Part shown: positions 33,497 through 42,287 of the stretch, piece after piece | Numbering within the stretch: position 1 is the first letter of the stretch | How the letters are laid out: every line of letters starts with the position of its first letter | Source of the DNA: REEB95 sp035648735 | Lineage (GTDB): Bacteria > Pseudomonadota > Alphaproteobacteria > ATCC43930 > CGMCC-115725 | Assembly (NCBI GenBank): GCA_035648735.1 | Contig: DASRKX010000004.1 | Coordinates: 1-64,000 of the forward strand | Reading direction: 5' to 3' | Length of the DNA: 64,000 nt | Notes under the pieces: model-generated | What the model was told of the DNA's origin: nothing | What the model saw: the letters and a program-made list of their open reading frames with translations, nothing else | Databases searched by the model: none | Position numbers and translations under genes: made by a program

Positions 33497-34285
33497 ATGC
33501 ATTTTCGGCGTATCACGATTTTCGCGGCTCTCGCTGCGGCGCTCGGCGCGACGATTCTGCCCGCTCGGGCGCAAACCGCCGGCCAGCCCGATCTGGTGGT
33601 GTTCGCCGCCGCGAGCCTCAAGAATGCGCTCGACGATGCGGATATGCTGTATCGGCAATCGGGCGGCGCCGGAACCCGGGAATCCTATGCCGCGAGCTCG
33701 ACCCTGGCGAAGCAGATCGAGGCGGGCGCGCCGGCCGATATTTTCATCTCCGCCGATCTCGATTGGATGGATTATCTCGCGCAGCGCAAGCTGATCCGGC
33801 CGGAAACGCGCTTCAACCTCGCGGGCAACACGCTCGTGCTGATCGCGCCGAAAGACTCGAAATCCGACATCAGGATCGCGCCGCGTTTCGCGCTCGCCGC
33901 GGCGCTCGGCGCCGATGGCCGGCTGGCGGTTGCCGATCCCGATGCCGTCCCGGCCGGAAAATACGCGAAGGCCGCGCTGACCGGCCTGGGCGTCTGGGAT
34001 GCGGTGGCGAGCCGTCTCGCGCCGGCCGAGAACGTTCGCGCCACCTTGCTTTTGGTGGCGCGCGGCGAAACGCCGTTCGGCATCGTCTACCGCACCGACG
34101 CCGCGGTCGAGCCGGCCGTCCGGGTAGTCGACACCTTTCCCGCCGGCAGCTATCCGACGATCGTCTATCCGGCGGCAATCGTCGCGTCGTCGAACAATCC
34201 GGCGGCCGCTGCTTATCTCGCTTTTCTTCGATCGCCCGGCGCCCGTGCCGCGTTCGCGGCAAAGGGATTCCAACCCGTCGAGTGA
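33497..34285 (+). CDS. modA: Molybdate ABC transporter substrate-binding protein
   Basis: Periplasmic oxyanion-binding protein. The signal peptide ends near ARAQT, then LVVFAAASLKNALDD is the typical ModA start; SSTLAKQIEAGAPADIFISAD and FGIVYRTDA are the ligand-binding blocks. ATG 33497 is chosen because GGAGGA lies just upstream; a GTG at 33485 would add MEES. No modB or modC follows, so the permease must be elsewhere if the system works. Confidence 0.92.
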   Translation: MHFRRITIFAALAAALGATILPARAQTAGQPDLVVFAAASLKNALDDADMLYRQSGGAGTRESYAASSTLAKQIEAGAPADIFISADLDWMDYLAQRKLIRPETRFNLAGNTLVLIAPKDSKSDIRIAPRFALAAALGADGRLAVADPDAVPAGKYAKAALTGLGVWDAVASRLAPAENVRATLLLVARGETPFGIVYRTDAAVEPAVRVVDTFPAGSYPTIVYPAAIVASSNNPAAAAYLAFLRSPGARAAFAAKGFQPVE

Positions 34286-34396
34286 CCGGCGGTTTTCGCT
34301 GCACTCAACCGGCCTTGCTTGGCGTGAGGAAAAGTGGGATTCTCGCGCTCGGATGCTCCACCGCCACGCAAACAGGCCTCCGTCGCGGATGCTTCA

Positions 34397-34765
34397 ATGA
34401 AAGCGTCTCGTGTCCTCATCATCGAGGACGACGTCATGATCGCCATGCTGTTCGAGAATCTGCTGGCGGGGATGGGGCATGCGGTTTGCGCCATCGCGGC
34501 CACCGAGGCGGATGCGGTGGCCGCCGCCATCCGCCACAAGCCGGATTTGATGATCGTCGATGGGCGGTTGAACCACGGAAGCGGCGAGGCCGCGGTTGAC
34601 GAAATACAACGCACCGGAAAGGTGCCGCATATCTTCGTCAGCGGCGACCCGCCGGCAAGCATTCAGGCGCGTCGGCCGGGTGCGGTGGTGATCGGAAAGC
34701 CGTTTCGCGAAGCCGAGCTCGCCAACGCCATTCAACGCGCCCTGACGGGCACCGCCGCGGACTGA
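34397..34765 (+). CDS. Single-domain response regulator (receiver only)
   Basis: Stand-alone receiver domain of 122 aa. The phospho-acceptor is Asp55 (LMIVDGR), with acidic pocket EDD near residue 10-12 and the conserved Lys in VIGKPF. There is no output domain. ATG 34397 gives the usual MKASRVLIIEDD start; a GTG at 34334 would add 21 residues. It converges on a histidine kinase gene with a 3-bp gap, suggesting a phosphorelay pair. Confidence 0.9.
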   Translation: MKASRVLIIEDDVMIAMLFENLLAGMGHAVCAIAATEADAVAAAIRHKPDLMIVDGRLNHGSGEAAVDEIQRTGKVPHIFVSGDPPASIQARRPGAVVIGKPFREAELANAIQRALTGTAAD

Positions 34766-34768
34766 ACG

Positions 34769-35803
34769 TCACGCCGCCGGCGGGCCGGTCACCGAAACCG
34801 TTGTTCCGGGCGAGCCTGGGGCTGTTATGACGCGGCCCCTCAACTGCCGCGTCAGCGCATCGACAATGCTCGTGCCGAGGCCGCTCTTCACGGGCCCCTC
34901 GGCCAGGGAGCCGCTCATTCCGATCCCGTCATCCGCGACCGACAGGCGCCAGGCTTCCTCGCTCACCTCGTAGCGCACGACGATCGTTCCCTTGGCGCCG
35001 TTGGGAAACGCGTGCTTCAACGCATTGATGACGAGCTCGGTGGTGATCAGTCCGATGCTGACGGCCTGCTCGGAGGTCATGGTGCCGTCGTCGATCTCGG
35101 TCGTGAGAGCGATCGGCTGGTCTTTTTGGATCATCGATGCGGCCAGGCTCTCGCAGAGCCGCGTCAGATACGTTTTCGCCCCGATCGGCGCCCCGAACGT
35201 CGCCGGTTGCAATTGCTGCTGCACGGTCGCGACCGCCACCACCCGTTCATGCGCATCCCGCAGGTGCTGGCGTGTTTCCTCCGACTGGACGGTCTGCGCC
35301 TTCAGCAGGAGGATGCTGGCGATGATTTGCAGGCTGTTGTTGACCCGATGATGCATCTCCTGAAGCAGCAGATCCTTCTGCTTCATCAGCGCGTCCTTGT
35401 CGCGCTCCAGGCCGCGGCGGTCGGTCACGTCCTCGATCGCCAGCAGCAGGCTCGTGCTGTTGTTGCCCTCGTAAAATACCTTTCGTGCGTTCAGCCGCAT
35501 GATGCGGCGGCCGATTGACGGAAACTCGTGCTCGACCTCGTGTTCCTCGATGTTGGCGTGCTGCGGGATCACGTTGTCGAGAAGCTTGCGCAGCGCCGGA
35601 ATATTCCACTGGCCGTTGCCCAGCTCATGGAGCGGGCGGCCTTCCGTATCCTCCTGGCTCACTTTGAAGGTGCTGTAGAAGGACCGGCTGGCGATAAGCA
35701 CGTTCAACTTGTCGTCGAGCACGACGAGAGGTTCGCGGACCGTATCCACGATTGCCGTTTCCAGCTTGCGACGGTTTTCCGCGTTCCTAAGCGGCATGGC
35801 CAT
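34769..35803 (-). CDS. PAS-containing HisKA_2/HWE-type sensor histidine kinase
   Basis: Soluble kinase without membrane segments. A PAS domain (about 15-128) precedes the HisKA_2 phospho-acceptor region (EMHHRVNNSLQIIASIL, His151/152) and an ATPase domain with N-box TELVINALKHAFP, G1 DDGIGM and G2 GLGTSIV. This class often feeds single-domain receivers or the general stress response of alphaproteobacteria. A G12 tract lies about 76 bp upstream of its start. ATG 35797 is an alternative start. Confidence 0.9.
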   Translation of the reverse strand: MAMPLRNAENRRKLETAIVDTVREPLVVLDDKLNVLIASRSFYSTFKVSQEDTEGRPLHELGNGQWNIPALRKLLDNVIPQHANIEEHEVEHEFPSIGRRIMRLNARKVFYEGNNSTSLLLAIEDVTDRRGLERDKDALMKQKDLLLQEMHHRVNNSLQIIASILLLKAQTVQSEETRQHLRDAHERVVAVATVQQQLQPATFGAPIGAKTYLTRLCESLAASMIQKDQPIALTTEIDDGTMTSEQAVSIGLITTELVINALKHAFPNGAKGTIVVRYEVSEEAWRLSVADDGIGMSGSLAEGPVKSGLGTSIVDALTRQLRGRVITAPGSPGTTVSVTGPPAA

Positions 35804-35878
35804 CCATCATGTACAGAAACCGGCCTTCCCCGGCACCTGGATTGTACGCCTACGCACAGGGGCGCGTCGCGAAAAATC

Positions 35879-35890
35879 GGGGGGGGGGGG
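35879..35890. repeat. G12/C12 homopolymer tract
   Basis: Twelve consecutive G on the + strand, between the caspase-like gene stop (35935) and the kinase start (35803). On the coding strand of both genes it reads as C12 in the kinase leader. It is the only run of this length in the window. It could be a slipped-strand site or an assembly error. Confidence 0.8.
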
Positions 35891-35934
35891 TCTCTCGAAA
35901 AGCCCGGCCGAGAGCCGATATTTCGGCGTCGGAT

Positions 35935-38880
35935 TTACTTGGCGGTCCGCGCCAGCATGACATCCGCCACGCCGATCGGCATGCTCGCCGTCGCCTTCTG
36001 GAACCCGCCGGTAATGTCGGGCACCGTGTCCTTGACGTAGAGTTCGAGCATCGTCGTGCTGACGTAGTCGCGGTTGCGGTAGCGCGCTTCGCCGTCGAGG
36101 CCCTCGACGACAACCTTGGTGAAGGCGCCGTTGCGCCAGATCTCGGTTTCGGCGGATTCCTCTTCGCCGCCCGACGACGCGTAGACGAAGATGCCTTTGG
36201 GCAGCTTGTTCAGGCGATTGACCATGCTGTCGACGTCCATCGACATTTGCCCGTCATGGCCGACGACATGCGCGGCGTGACAGGTGTCGATGAACAGCAT
36301 CGAATACCCCGCGATCCTCTTCAACGTCTTGAGTATCTCGTCGTAAGGCACGCTGGTGCCGGCCAAATGGTCGACGTCGCCTTCCTGCGGCAGATAGTAA
36401 TAAGTGCCGTCGCGCGCGTCGAAGCCGTGGCCGGCCAAAAACAAGATGCCGATGTCGTCGGGCCCGACCTGCTGATCGAGCCAGGCGAAATCCTCGCGAA
36501 TCTTCGCCCGCGTCGCGTCGCCGTTGGTCAGTATCCGGGGGACCACGGCGGTATAGGCCTTGCCGATCTGGCGGGTTAGGGCGTCGACGAAATCATGCGC
36601 GTCCTTGTCGGCGAATTGCAGCTTCGGCACGTCGGCATTAACGTATTGGCTGACGCCGATCGCCAGGACATAGACCTTGTGCTGCTGCTCCGGCGTCCCG
36701 GCGCGCGGTCCCTGCCATTTCAATTCGAGCTTGGCGGGCTCGCTGGTGCCGAATTCGTTGTCCGCGTAAAGCAGCAGATCGCTGTCGCGCTGCGGCACGA
36801 GAAGATCGAGCTCGCCGGTCGCTTCGCCGTAGGCGTCGAGCGCCGGCGGCGGGAACGGCCCGAGCAGATGCGCGTCGCTGCGCGCCCAAAGCTGCTTGAT
36901 CGGCTTGCCCGACGGCGCCCGCAACCGGTAGCGGATGCGGAGCTGGATATTCTTGATCGCGGCCGAATTCTGCGGCGCCAGGAATTCGATCACCGGCGGC
37001 AGCATCTGCGCCACGCTTTGCGTCGCCGGCGCGCGCCCGCCGTCGTTGGCCGCCGCGCGAATGCCTTTTCCTTCGTCGAGCAGCGCCAGCGTCTTGGCGA
37101 CGATGTCCGGCCGCAGATACTGGTCCCCGAAGCGGCCGACCGGGAAGAAATCGCCGGCGCGGTCGTGGCCGCGATTGACCTGCCAGCCGACCAGGGAATC
37201 GCCGTCCACCGAGGCCATGTAATAGCCGGCGGGCGTCCAGGCCACCCAGCGCTGGCCGTCGGCGTGCGGAAAAAAAGCGACGAGCTCGTGACCGGTATCG
37301 AGGGCGTACCAGCGCAGCGTGCCGTCGCCGAGCGCCGCGACGGCAATGCGGTTGTCGGGCGTCGCCACCACGCCGCGCACGTTGCCGAAGACGTCATGCG
37401 CCCAGACGATTTTGCCCTTTGCATCGTAGCGGATGAGCTGCCAGCTCGTGCCGATCAGCAGGCCCTTGCCCTCGGCCATGATGGTCATCGAGATCGCCGC
37501 ATCGTGGACGCGCAGCTTGAGCGGCTGGCCGTTGAGGGTCGGCTTGTAGCCCCAGATGTAGTCGCGTACGTCGAGCCCGGGCATTTCGCCGATCGGATGG
37601 CTCATGCGCGCGGCATCCGGGCTCGGGCCCGCCTCGAGGAGCCGCGTCGCCAGCGAGAAATGCGCGAGGCGGCGGCCCGACGGCTCGAAGGCGAACTGCA
37701 CCGAGCGGCCATCCGCCGAGACCGCGAGCGCATCGCCGATATCGGAATAATCGGCGATCGCGGCGGGCCGCTCGGCGATCATCTTGTTGTCCGGGCCGAT
37801 CAGCCCGATACCGCCGGAGACCGCGCTGAACAGGATGCCCTGCGGCGCGCGCTCGACGCGCATGATGCGGTTGACCGCGGGCGTGATGTCGGAGGGCCGG
37901 CCCTTGCCGCCGTCGTCCCAGCGCCGGAGGGCGAAGCGCTCGCCCTTCTGCCAGGTGCCGGCGGCGTAGAGATACTTGCCGTCCGCCGACCATGCGACCC
38001 GCCATAATGCGCCGTTGGCGACGCCGCGCAGATCAGGCCGCTCGAGCACGGCAAGGTCCGCGGCCGAGAACAAATCCACCGCCGGCGGCCAGAGCGGCTG
38101 GTCGCCTTCCGGCTCGGCATAGCCGACGGCGATCCGGCTGCCGTCGGGCGAGAACGCAACGCCATGCGGCTTGCGGCCCTCGGGCACCGGCTGCGCCTTG
38201 AGCAGATGGAAATCCTTGTCGTAGAGGCGCAGCTTGCCATCGAGGGCCGTGGTCGCCAGCCGGCCGGTTTTCGGATCGAAATCGAAGGCGACCGCGGTAT
38301 CGCCGTAATCCCTGTCCTCGCGATAAAGCGAATAATCCGCGGCGCGATAGACGCGCAAGCCCTGGCCCTCTTTTTTGCGGACGCCGGCTTTCATCACAGC
38401 GACGATATACTTGCCGTCGGGCGAGAAGCCGATCTGGAAGACGCGCTGCGGCAGGTCGCAAACCGTGCGGGTGATGTCGCCGGTCGCCGCGTCGATGACA
38501 TAGAAGCACCACGGGCCGTCCTCGCCGCCCCATGGCCCGGTCCAGCCCGAGGTCACCAGCCGCTTGCCGTCGGGCGAGAAGGCCACCGAATAGGCCTCGC
38601 CCTCGGTGCCCTCGCCGATCGGCAAATGGATCGTTCGCTGGAGCTCGAGCTTCGGCAGCGACCACAGGCGCACCGTCGCGTCATAGGAGGCGGTGGCGAG
38701 CTGTGCGCCGCCCGGCGCGACGGAGAAGCCCAGCACCATGCCGGTATGCGCGCCGGTCTCGATGCGCAGAATGGGCTTGTCCGAGTTTTCGGCCGCGCCG
38801 GCGCCGCCCACCGGCGCGAGGGCAAGGGCGCTGGCCAACAGGGCGAAAGACAATCGGCACAAACCGCGATCGGGATTCAC
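35935..38880 (-). CDS. Exported WD40-repeat / caspase-like (C14) protein
   Basis: A signal peptide (about 1-30) leads into a large beta-propeller region with WD40/PD40-like repeats (LATASYDATVRLWSLP, VAFSPDGKRLVTSGW, IGFSPDGKYIVAV). A middle Ig-like segment and a C-terminal caspase p20 fold (735-981) follow. The catalytic pair is intact: His818 (FLAGHGFD) and Cys867 (FIDTCHAAH). So it is probably an active protease with trypsin- or caspase-like specificity in the periplasm. GTG 38880 is chosen because GGAGA precedes it and it gives a clean signal peptide; ATG 38943 would add 21 residues. Targets are unknown. Confidence 0.87.
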   Translation of the reverse strand: MNPDRGLCRLSFALLASALALAPVGGAGAAENSDKPILRIETGAHTGMVLGFSVAPGGAQLATASYDATVRLWSLPKLELQRTIHLPIGEGTEGEAYSVAFSPDGKRLVTSGWTGPWGGEDGPWCFYVIDAATGDITRTVCDLPQRVFQIGFSPDGKYIVAVMKAGVRKKEGQGLRVYRAADYSLYREDRDYGDTAVAFDFDPKTGRLATTALDGKLRLYDKDFHLLKAQPVPEGRKPHGVAFSPDGSRIAVGYAEPEGDQPLWPPAVDLFSAADLAVLERPDLRGVANGALWRVAWSADGKYLYAAGTWQKGERFALRRWDDGGKGRPSDITPAVNRIMRVERAPQGILFSAVSGGIGLIGPDNKMIAERPAAIADYSDIGDALAVSADGRSVQFAFEPSGRRLAHFSLATRLLEAGPSPDAARMSHPIGEMPGLDVRDYIWGYKPTLNGQPLKLRVHDAAISMTIMAEGKGLLIGTSWQLIRYDAKGKIVWAHDVFGNVRGVVATPDNRIAVAALGDGTLRWYALDTGHELVAFFPHADGQRWVAWTPAGYYMASVDGDSLVGWQVNRGHDRAGDFFPVGRFGDQYLRPDIVAKTLALLDEGKGIRAAANDGGRAPATQSVAQMLPPVIEFLAPQNSAAIKNIQLRIRYRLRAPSGKPIKQLWARSDAHLLGPFPPPALDAYGEATGELDLLVPQRDSDLLLYADNEFGTSEPAKLELKWQGPRAGTPEQQHKVYVLAIGVSQYVNADVPKLQFADKDAHDFVDALTRQIGKAYTAVVPRILTNGDATRAKIREDFAWLDQQVGPDDIGILFLAGHGFDARDGTYYYLPQEGDVDHLAGTSVPYDEILKTLKRIAGYSMLFIDTCHAAHVVGHDGQMSMDVDSMVNRLNKLPKGIFVYASSGGEEESAETEIWRNGAFTKVVVEGLDGEARYRNRDYVSTTMLELYVKDTVPDITGGFQKATASMPIGVADVMLARTAK

Positions 38881-38949
38881 GGCGTCTCCATGGCCCTGTG
38901 AGGAGGTCGGGCGGAGTATAGGAAGCGGTCGTCGGCACCGCAATCCGGC

Positions 38950-40746
38950 CTAGCTCGAAGCACCGCCGCAGGCAAGCCGCCGGTGCACGGTGAATTCGGA
39001 TCCGCCCGGCACCGGGCTGGGGACCGGCCGGCGCGAGATCGAGACCTCGACCGCGGCGATCGGCGCCGCGCGCCTTCCGGCGACGCGGCACAAATAGTCG
39101 TCGAGCGCCGCCCAGTCGGCATCCGAGAACTGGTCGAAGCGGCTGAAATACTGGCGCCAATAGAGGCGGTTGAATTGCACGGCGCCGTCGGCGTTCGCGG
39201 CCGCAAACGGCCAGTCGACGGCGATCGCCGCGTCGCTGTCGCGGCGCGCGGCGCGGAAGCGGTACGTCCACTGCCAATGCGTCGGCACCGGCGCGAAGAG
39301 CGCCCAAGCCTGGCGAATTTGCAGCACCGCGAAAAACTCGTCGATGCCGCTCCGCACGCCGCGATACGCCGCGGAATGGATCTCCTGGCGCGGCCGGTCG
39401 ATCGCCCATTGGTCGAGGCTGATCACGTTGCACAGCAGCGCCAGCGCCGCCAGGATGCCGTTGAGCGCGAGTGCATGGCGCCCGGGCGGGCGGTCGCTGC
39501 GGAAGGGCAGCACGCGGCGCGTCACGGCGCCGAGCGTCCGACGACGCTCGCCGATGAAATCGTAAAGTTGCGCCATCGGTCGGCGCAAAGCGGGAAGGTC
39601 GGAGATATATCCGAGCGGCGCGAGCAGCGGGTTCTGCCGCAGCACATACGCCACGGCGCGCCATTTCAGGCGCGGCTTGCCCTCGGGGTCGATCACGACC
39701 CAGGAGCCGTGCTCCGTCAGCAAGCGGAACGCCGCCGGATCGGCCGAAGCCGGCAGCACGGCCACCGTCGGCGACAGCAGGAATTCGCGCAGCAGCAGCG
39801 AGACCTTCTCGCAGAAGCCGCAATCGGGCTCGTAATAAATCTTGATGCGGCCCAGCCGCTCGCGCCGGCGATGCAGCAGCCGGTCGAACCAGCGGTCCGG
39901 CACCAGCAGCAGCAGCATGATGAGGCACAGATAAGGAAAGCCGCCGATCTTGAGAAAAACGATGAACGAGACATGCATCGCCACCGACCCGACGATGGCG
40001 ATGGCGCGGGTCAGCTCATTCCGCCACGGGCTGTAGATCAGGTAGGAAAAGGCGAGCTGGAACGCGACCACAAGGTAGCCGGTGGCGCTAAGCAGGCCCG
40101 GCGCGCGGTCGGCGAGGAGCAATCCAAGCGGCGTGCCGGCGTAAAGATTGTCAGGCAGCGTCCAGGCAAGCGCGTAGCCCTGCCGCCACGGCGCGCCCTC
40201 GAGCTTGAACAGCGCCGAGAAGAAATAGAGCGAGGCGATCTGCAGGCGCAGAGCGATGAAGGGCAGCGCGGGCCAGGGGCGGCGGCGCGGCTGCTTGTCG
40301 AGCGCGGCATCGACGCTCCAGTACCGGTTGATCGGCAGGAACAGAGACCAGAGCAACAGCAGGCGCGCGAGAATCTCGGCGCCCGAGACGAGATAGGGAT
40401 TCCGCCAGAAGAGGTAGCCGTCGAGGACGAGGGCGATGGCGCAGGCCCAACGCGTGCGAAAGCCGATGGCGAGCGCGACCAGGCTCAACGGATAGGCGAC
40501 CGGGACGATCGCCGAAAGGCCCGTGCTGTCCACCAGCCGGAGCAGGGGCATCAGGCTGCCAACGCCGGCGATGCTGGTGTCGAAAGCCAGCGTTTGGAGC
40601 GGCATGATGCCCAAGGCGGCATAGAAATCGTCGTAGAACGGCAATGCGCCCGCGAACTGCGCCAGCAGATAGAGCGCGAACAGAACCCGGAATGCGCTCA
40701 GCGATTGGAAATTGGGCGAATACTCGAATTGGCTGAGCTTGAGCAT
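38950..40746 (-). CDS. HTTM-domain membrane protein fused to a DCC thiol-oxidoreductase domain
   Basis: Membrane protein of 598 aa. Residues 1-285 form a multi-helix HTTM domain, related to vitamin-K-dependent gamma-carboxylase. Residues 300-410 form a DCC/DUF393 domain with the redox motif Asp-Cys309-Gly-Phe-Cys312 (YEPDCGFCEK). A further membrane segment near 425-445 and a C-terminal soluble part follow (QIRQAWALFAPVP...WTYRF). The fusion suggests a membrane quinone or thiol reaction, but no substrate is known. It lies 69 bp upstream of the caspase-like gene on the same strand. Confidence 0.85.
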   Translation of the reverse strand: MLKLSQFEYSPNFQSLSAFRVLFALYLLAQFAGALPFYDDFYAALGIMPLQTLAFDTSIAGVGSLMPLLRLVDSTGLSAIVPVAYPLSLVALAIGFRTRWACAIALVLDGYLFWRNPYLVSGAEILARLLLLWSLFLPINRYWSVDAALDKQPRRRPWPALPFIALRLQIASLYFFSALFKLEGAPWRQGYALAWTLPDNLYAGTPLGLLLADRAPGLLSATGYLVVAFQLAFSYLIYSPWRNELTRAIAIVGSVAMHVSFIVFLKIGGFPYLCLIMLLLLVPDRWFDRLLHRRRERLGRIKIYYEPDCGFCEKVSLLLREFLLSPTVAVLPASADPAAFRLLTEHGSWVVIDPEGKPRLKWRAVAYVLRQNPLLAPLGYISDLPALRRPMAQLYDFIGERRRTLGAVTRRVLPFRSDRPPGRHALALNGILAALALLCNVISLDQWAIDRPRQEIHSAAYRGVRSGIDEFFAVLQIRQAWALFAPVPTHWQWTYRFRAARRDSDAAIAVDWPFAAANADGAVQFNRLYWRQYFSRFDQFSDADWAALDDYLCRVAGRRAAPIAAVEVSISRRPVPSPVPGGSEFTVHRRLACGGASS

Positions 40747-40902
40747 CGCGGGTCGATTTCCGTGAGGGGCCAGGAGGGGAACAGTAGGCCTCGACTATCC
40801 AATCGGCGGGGGATGTGGACCGATGTGGCCCCCTATGGTACCAAGGCGGCCTTATTCCGTATCTGCCGTCGCTATCCTACGCAAGCCTTTGGAGGGGAGA
40901 CC

Positions 40903-41046
40903 ATGTCGACCAAACGGTTATACGCAATGCTGCTCGCGGTGGGCATTCTCACCGCGTCGGCCGTTACGCTCCTGTCGGTGACGGTTGGTCCGTCCTACGC
41001 CGGAGACGGCCCGAATACATCGTCGGGCTGTACCAACAGCAACTGA
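40903..41046 (+). CDS. Small exported peptide, 47 aa
   Basis: ATG 40903 is preceded by GGAGGGGAGA, one of the best ribosome sites in the window. The product has a basic N-terminus (MSTKR), a hydrophobic stretch (about 7-29) and a likely cleavage site after SYA. That leaves a 14-residue mature peptide GDGPNTSSGCTNSN with one Cys. A strong hairpin follows at 41096-41118. I do not recognise the family. Confidence 0.65.
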   Translation: MSTKRLYAMLLAVGILTASAVTLLSVTVGPSYAGDGPNTSSGCTNSN

Positions 41047-41095
41047 GCCTTCGCCCGGGCCATCCGAGCGAATTTCGATTTCATGGCATGCGCGG

Positions 41096-41118
41096 CGCGC
41101 CGGCGAATAGCCGGCGCG
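41096..41118 (+). terminator. Strong hairpin after the 47-aa peptide gene
   Basis: CGCGCCGGC (41096-41104) pairs perfectly with GCCGGCGCG (41110-41118) around GAATA. It is followed by TTT-rich heptamers rather than a clean U-run. It lies between the peptide gene and the convergent TAXI gene and could stop both. Confidence 0.6.
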
Positions 41119-41142
41119 TTTCGCGTTTCGCGTTTCGCGTTT
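41119..41142. repeat. TTTCGCG heptamer tandem repeat
   Basis: Three direct copies of TTTCGCG followed by TTT, immediately after the hairpin. In the 117-bp gap between convergent genes. Likely neutral or part of the termination region. Confidence 0.75.
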
Positions 41143-41162
41143 GCGCGCGCGGGTCAGCGACC

Positions 41163-42287
41163 CTAGCGGCTTTTATCCTTCGGGAGTTTGCCGGCCTCGC
41201 GGTACCAGCGCGCGGCGCCGGGGTGGAGCGGCACGTCGCTCATGCCGGCGAGGGCAGTGGTCAGCAGGATACGCCGGCCCGCGGGATGGCCGCCGTCGAG
41301 CAGCCGCCGCGTCGCCTCCTGCCAGAGCGCGCCGGTGAGGGCGTAGACCAAATCGTCCGGCACCTGCGCGCCGACCAGCCAGAGCGCCGTCAGGCTGACC
41401 GACGGCGTCGCGGCGTCGATGCCGGGATATGTCGCCCGCGGAATCTCCGAGGATATGAAGAACGAGAACCGGCTCTGCAGCCGTTTGACGACACGCTCCG
41501 GCAGCGGCACCAGTTGCACCTTGGTCGTCGAGGCGAGATCCATCAGCGCCGGCACCGGATAGCCGCCGACGATGAAGAGGGCGTCGAGCTTGCCGGCGGC
41601 CATCGCCGCGGCGGCCTGGGCCAGACTCTGATATTCGGCCTTGACGTCGCATTCGCTCAAGCCGACCGCCGCGAGCACCAGACGCGCATCGGCCAGCGTG
41701 CCCGACCCGACCTCGCCCATGCCGACGCGCAAGCCGCGCAGATCGGCGAGGCGATGGATGCGCAGCTCGGCGCGCGCCACGACATGAAGATGCTCGGGGA
41801 ACAGTGCCGCGATGACGCGCAAATTCTTGAGCGGGCCGCGCGCGCTCAGCGCCGGCGCGGCGGATGCCAACTCGCGCCGCGCGCAGGGCGGTGCCGCCGG
41901 CGGGTTGCCGTCGAAGGCCCAATGCGCGATGTCATTCTGCACCAGCGCGGATTCGAGCTGGCCGTTCGCCACCAGCACCGCATTGTCGAGCGAACCTTGG
42001 GTTGCTTGCGCCACCGCGACCAGCCCGGGCACGCCGCAGCTTCCGCCGCGGTCGCAATCGCGCGCGCCCGGCGGCTTGGAGATGATGTTGGCGAGCACGC
42101 CGCCGATCTGGAAATAGGTGCCGGTGGGCGAGGCGGTGCCGATGCGGAAATAGCGCAGCTCCTCGGCGGCGCGGGGCACCAGCGGCAGAACGAGAAGCGT
42201 TGCCGCCGCCAACCCGGCAAGCAAGGCGGCGCGCCGGGCCCGGCCCCGGCATCTCCCGGGACGGCGGGACGGCGCGCGCTGCTCCAT
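41163..42287 (-). CDS. TAXI-family TRAP transporter solute-binding protein
   Basis: Periplasmic binding protein of the TAXI type. A basic signal peptide (about 1-41) precedes the family hallmark FRIGTASPTGTYFQIGGVLANIIS, and the fold continues with LRGLRVGMGEVGSGTLADARLVL and ALFIVGGYPVPAL. Known TAXI members bind glutamate or other dicarboxylic acids. No TRAP permease gene is nearby, so this receptor is orphaned in the window. Cys pair in ARDCDRGGSCG is unusual and may form a disulfide. Confidence 0.87.
   Translation of the reverse strand: MEQRAPSRRPGRCRGRARRAALLAGLAAATLLVLPLVPRAAEELRYFRIGTASPTGTYFQIGGVLANIISKPPGARDCDRGGSCGVPGLVAVAQATQGSLDNAVLVANGQLESALVQNDIAHWAFDGNPPAAPPCARRELASAAPALSARGPLKNLRVIAALFPEHLHVVARAELRIHRLADLRGLRVGMGEVGSGTLADARLVLAAVGLSECDVKAEYQSLAQAAAAMAAGKLDALFIVGGYPVPALMDLASTTKVQLVPLPERVVKRLQSRFSFFISSEIPRATYPGIDAATPSVSLTALWLVGAQVPDDLVYALTGALWQEATRRLLDGGHPAGRRILLTTALAGMSDVPLHPGAARWYREAGKLPKDKSR

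Noticed and set aside
36595..38007. Plus-strand 470-codon open frame opposite the caspase-like gene
   Set aside because: Antisense shadow: biased composition, no domain, while the minus strand carries clear WD40 and caspase motifs.
38983..40902. Very long plus-strand open frame across the HTTM-DCC gene
   Set aside because: Its product is Arg/Glu/Gln-rich low complexity typical of antisense frames in GC-rich DNA; only the last 47 codons from ATG 40903 look real.
41119..41142. TTTCGCG repeats as a CRISPR-like or binding-site array
   Set aside because: Only three 7-bp units without spacers, next to a terminator hairpin.
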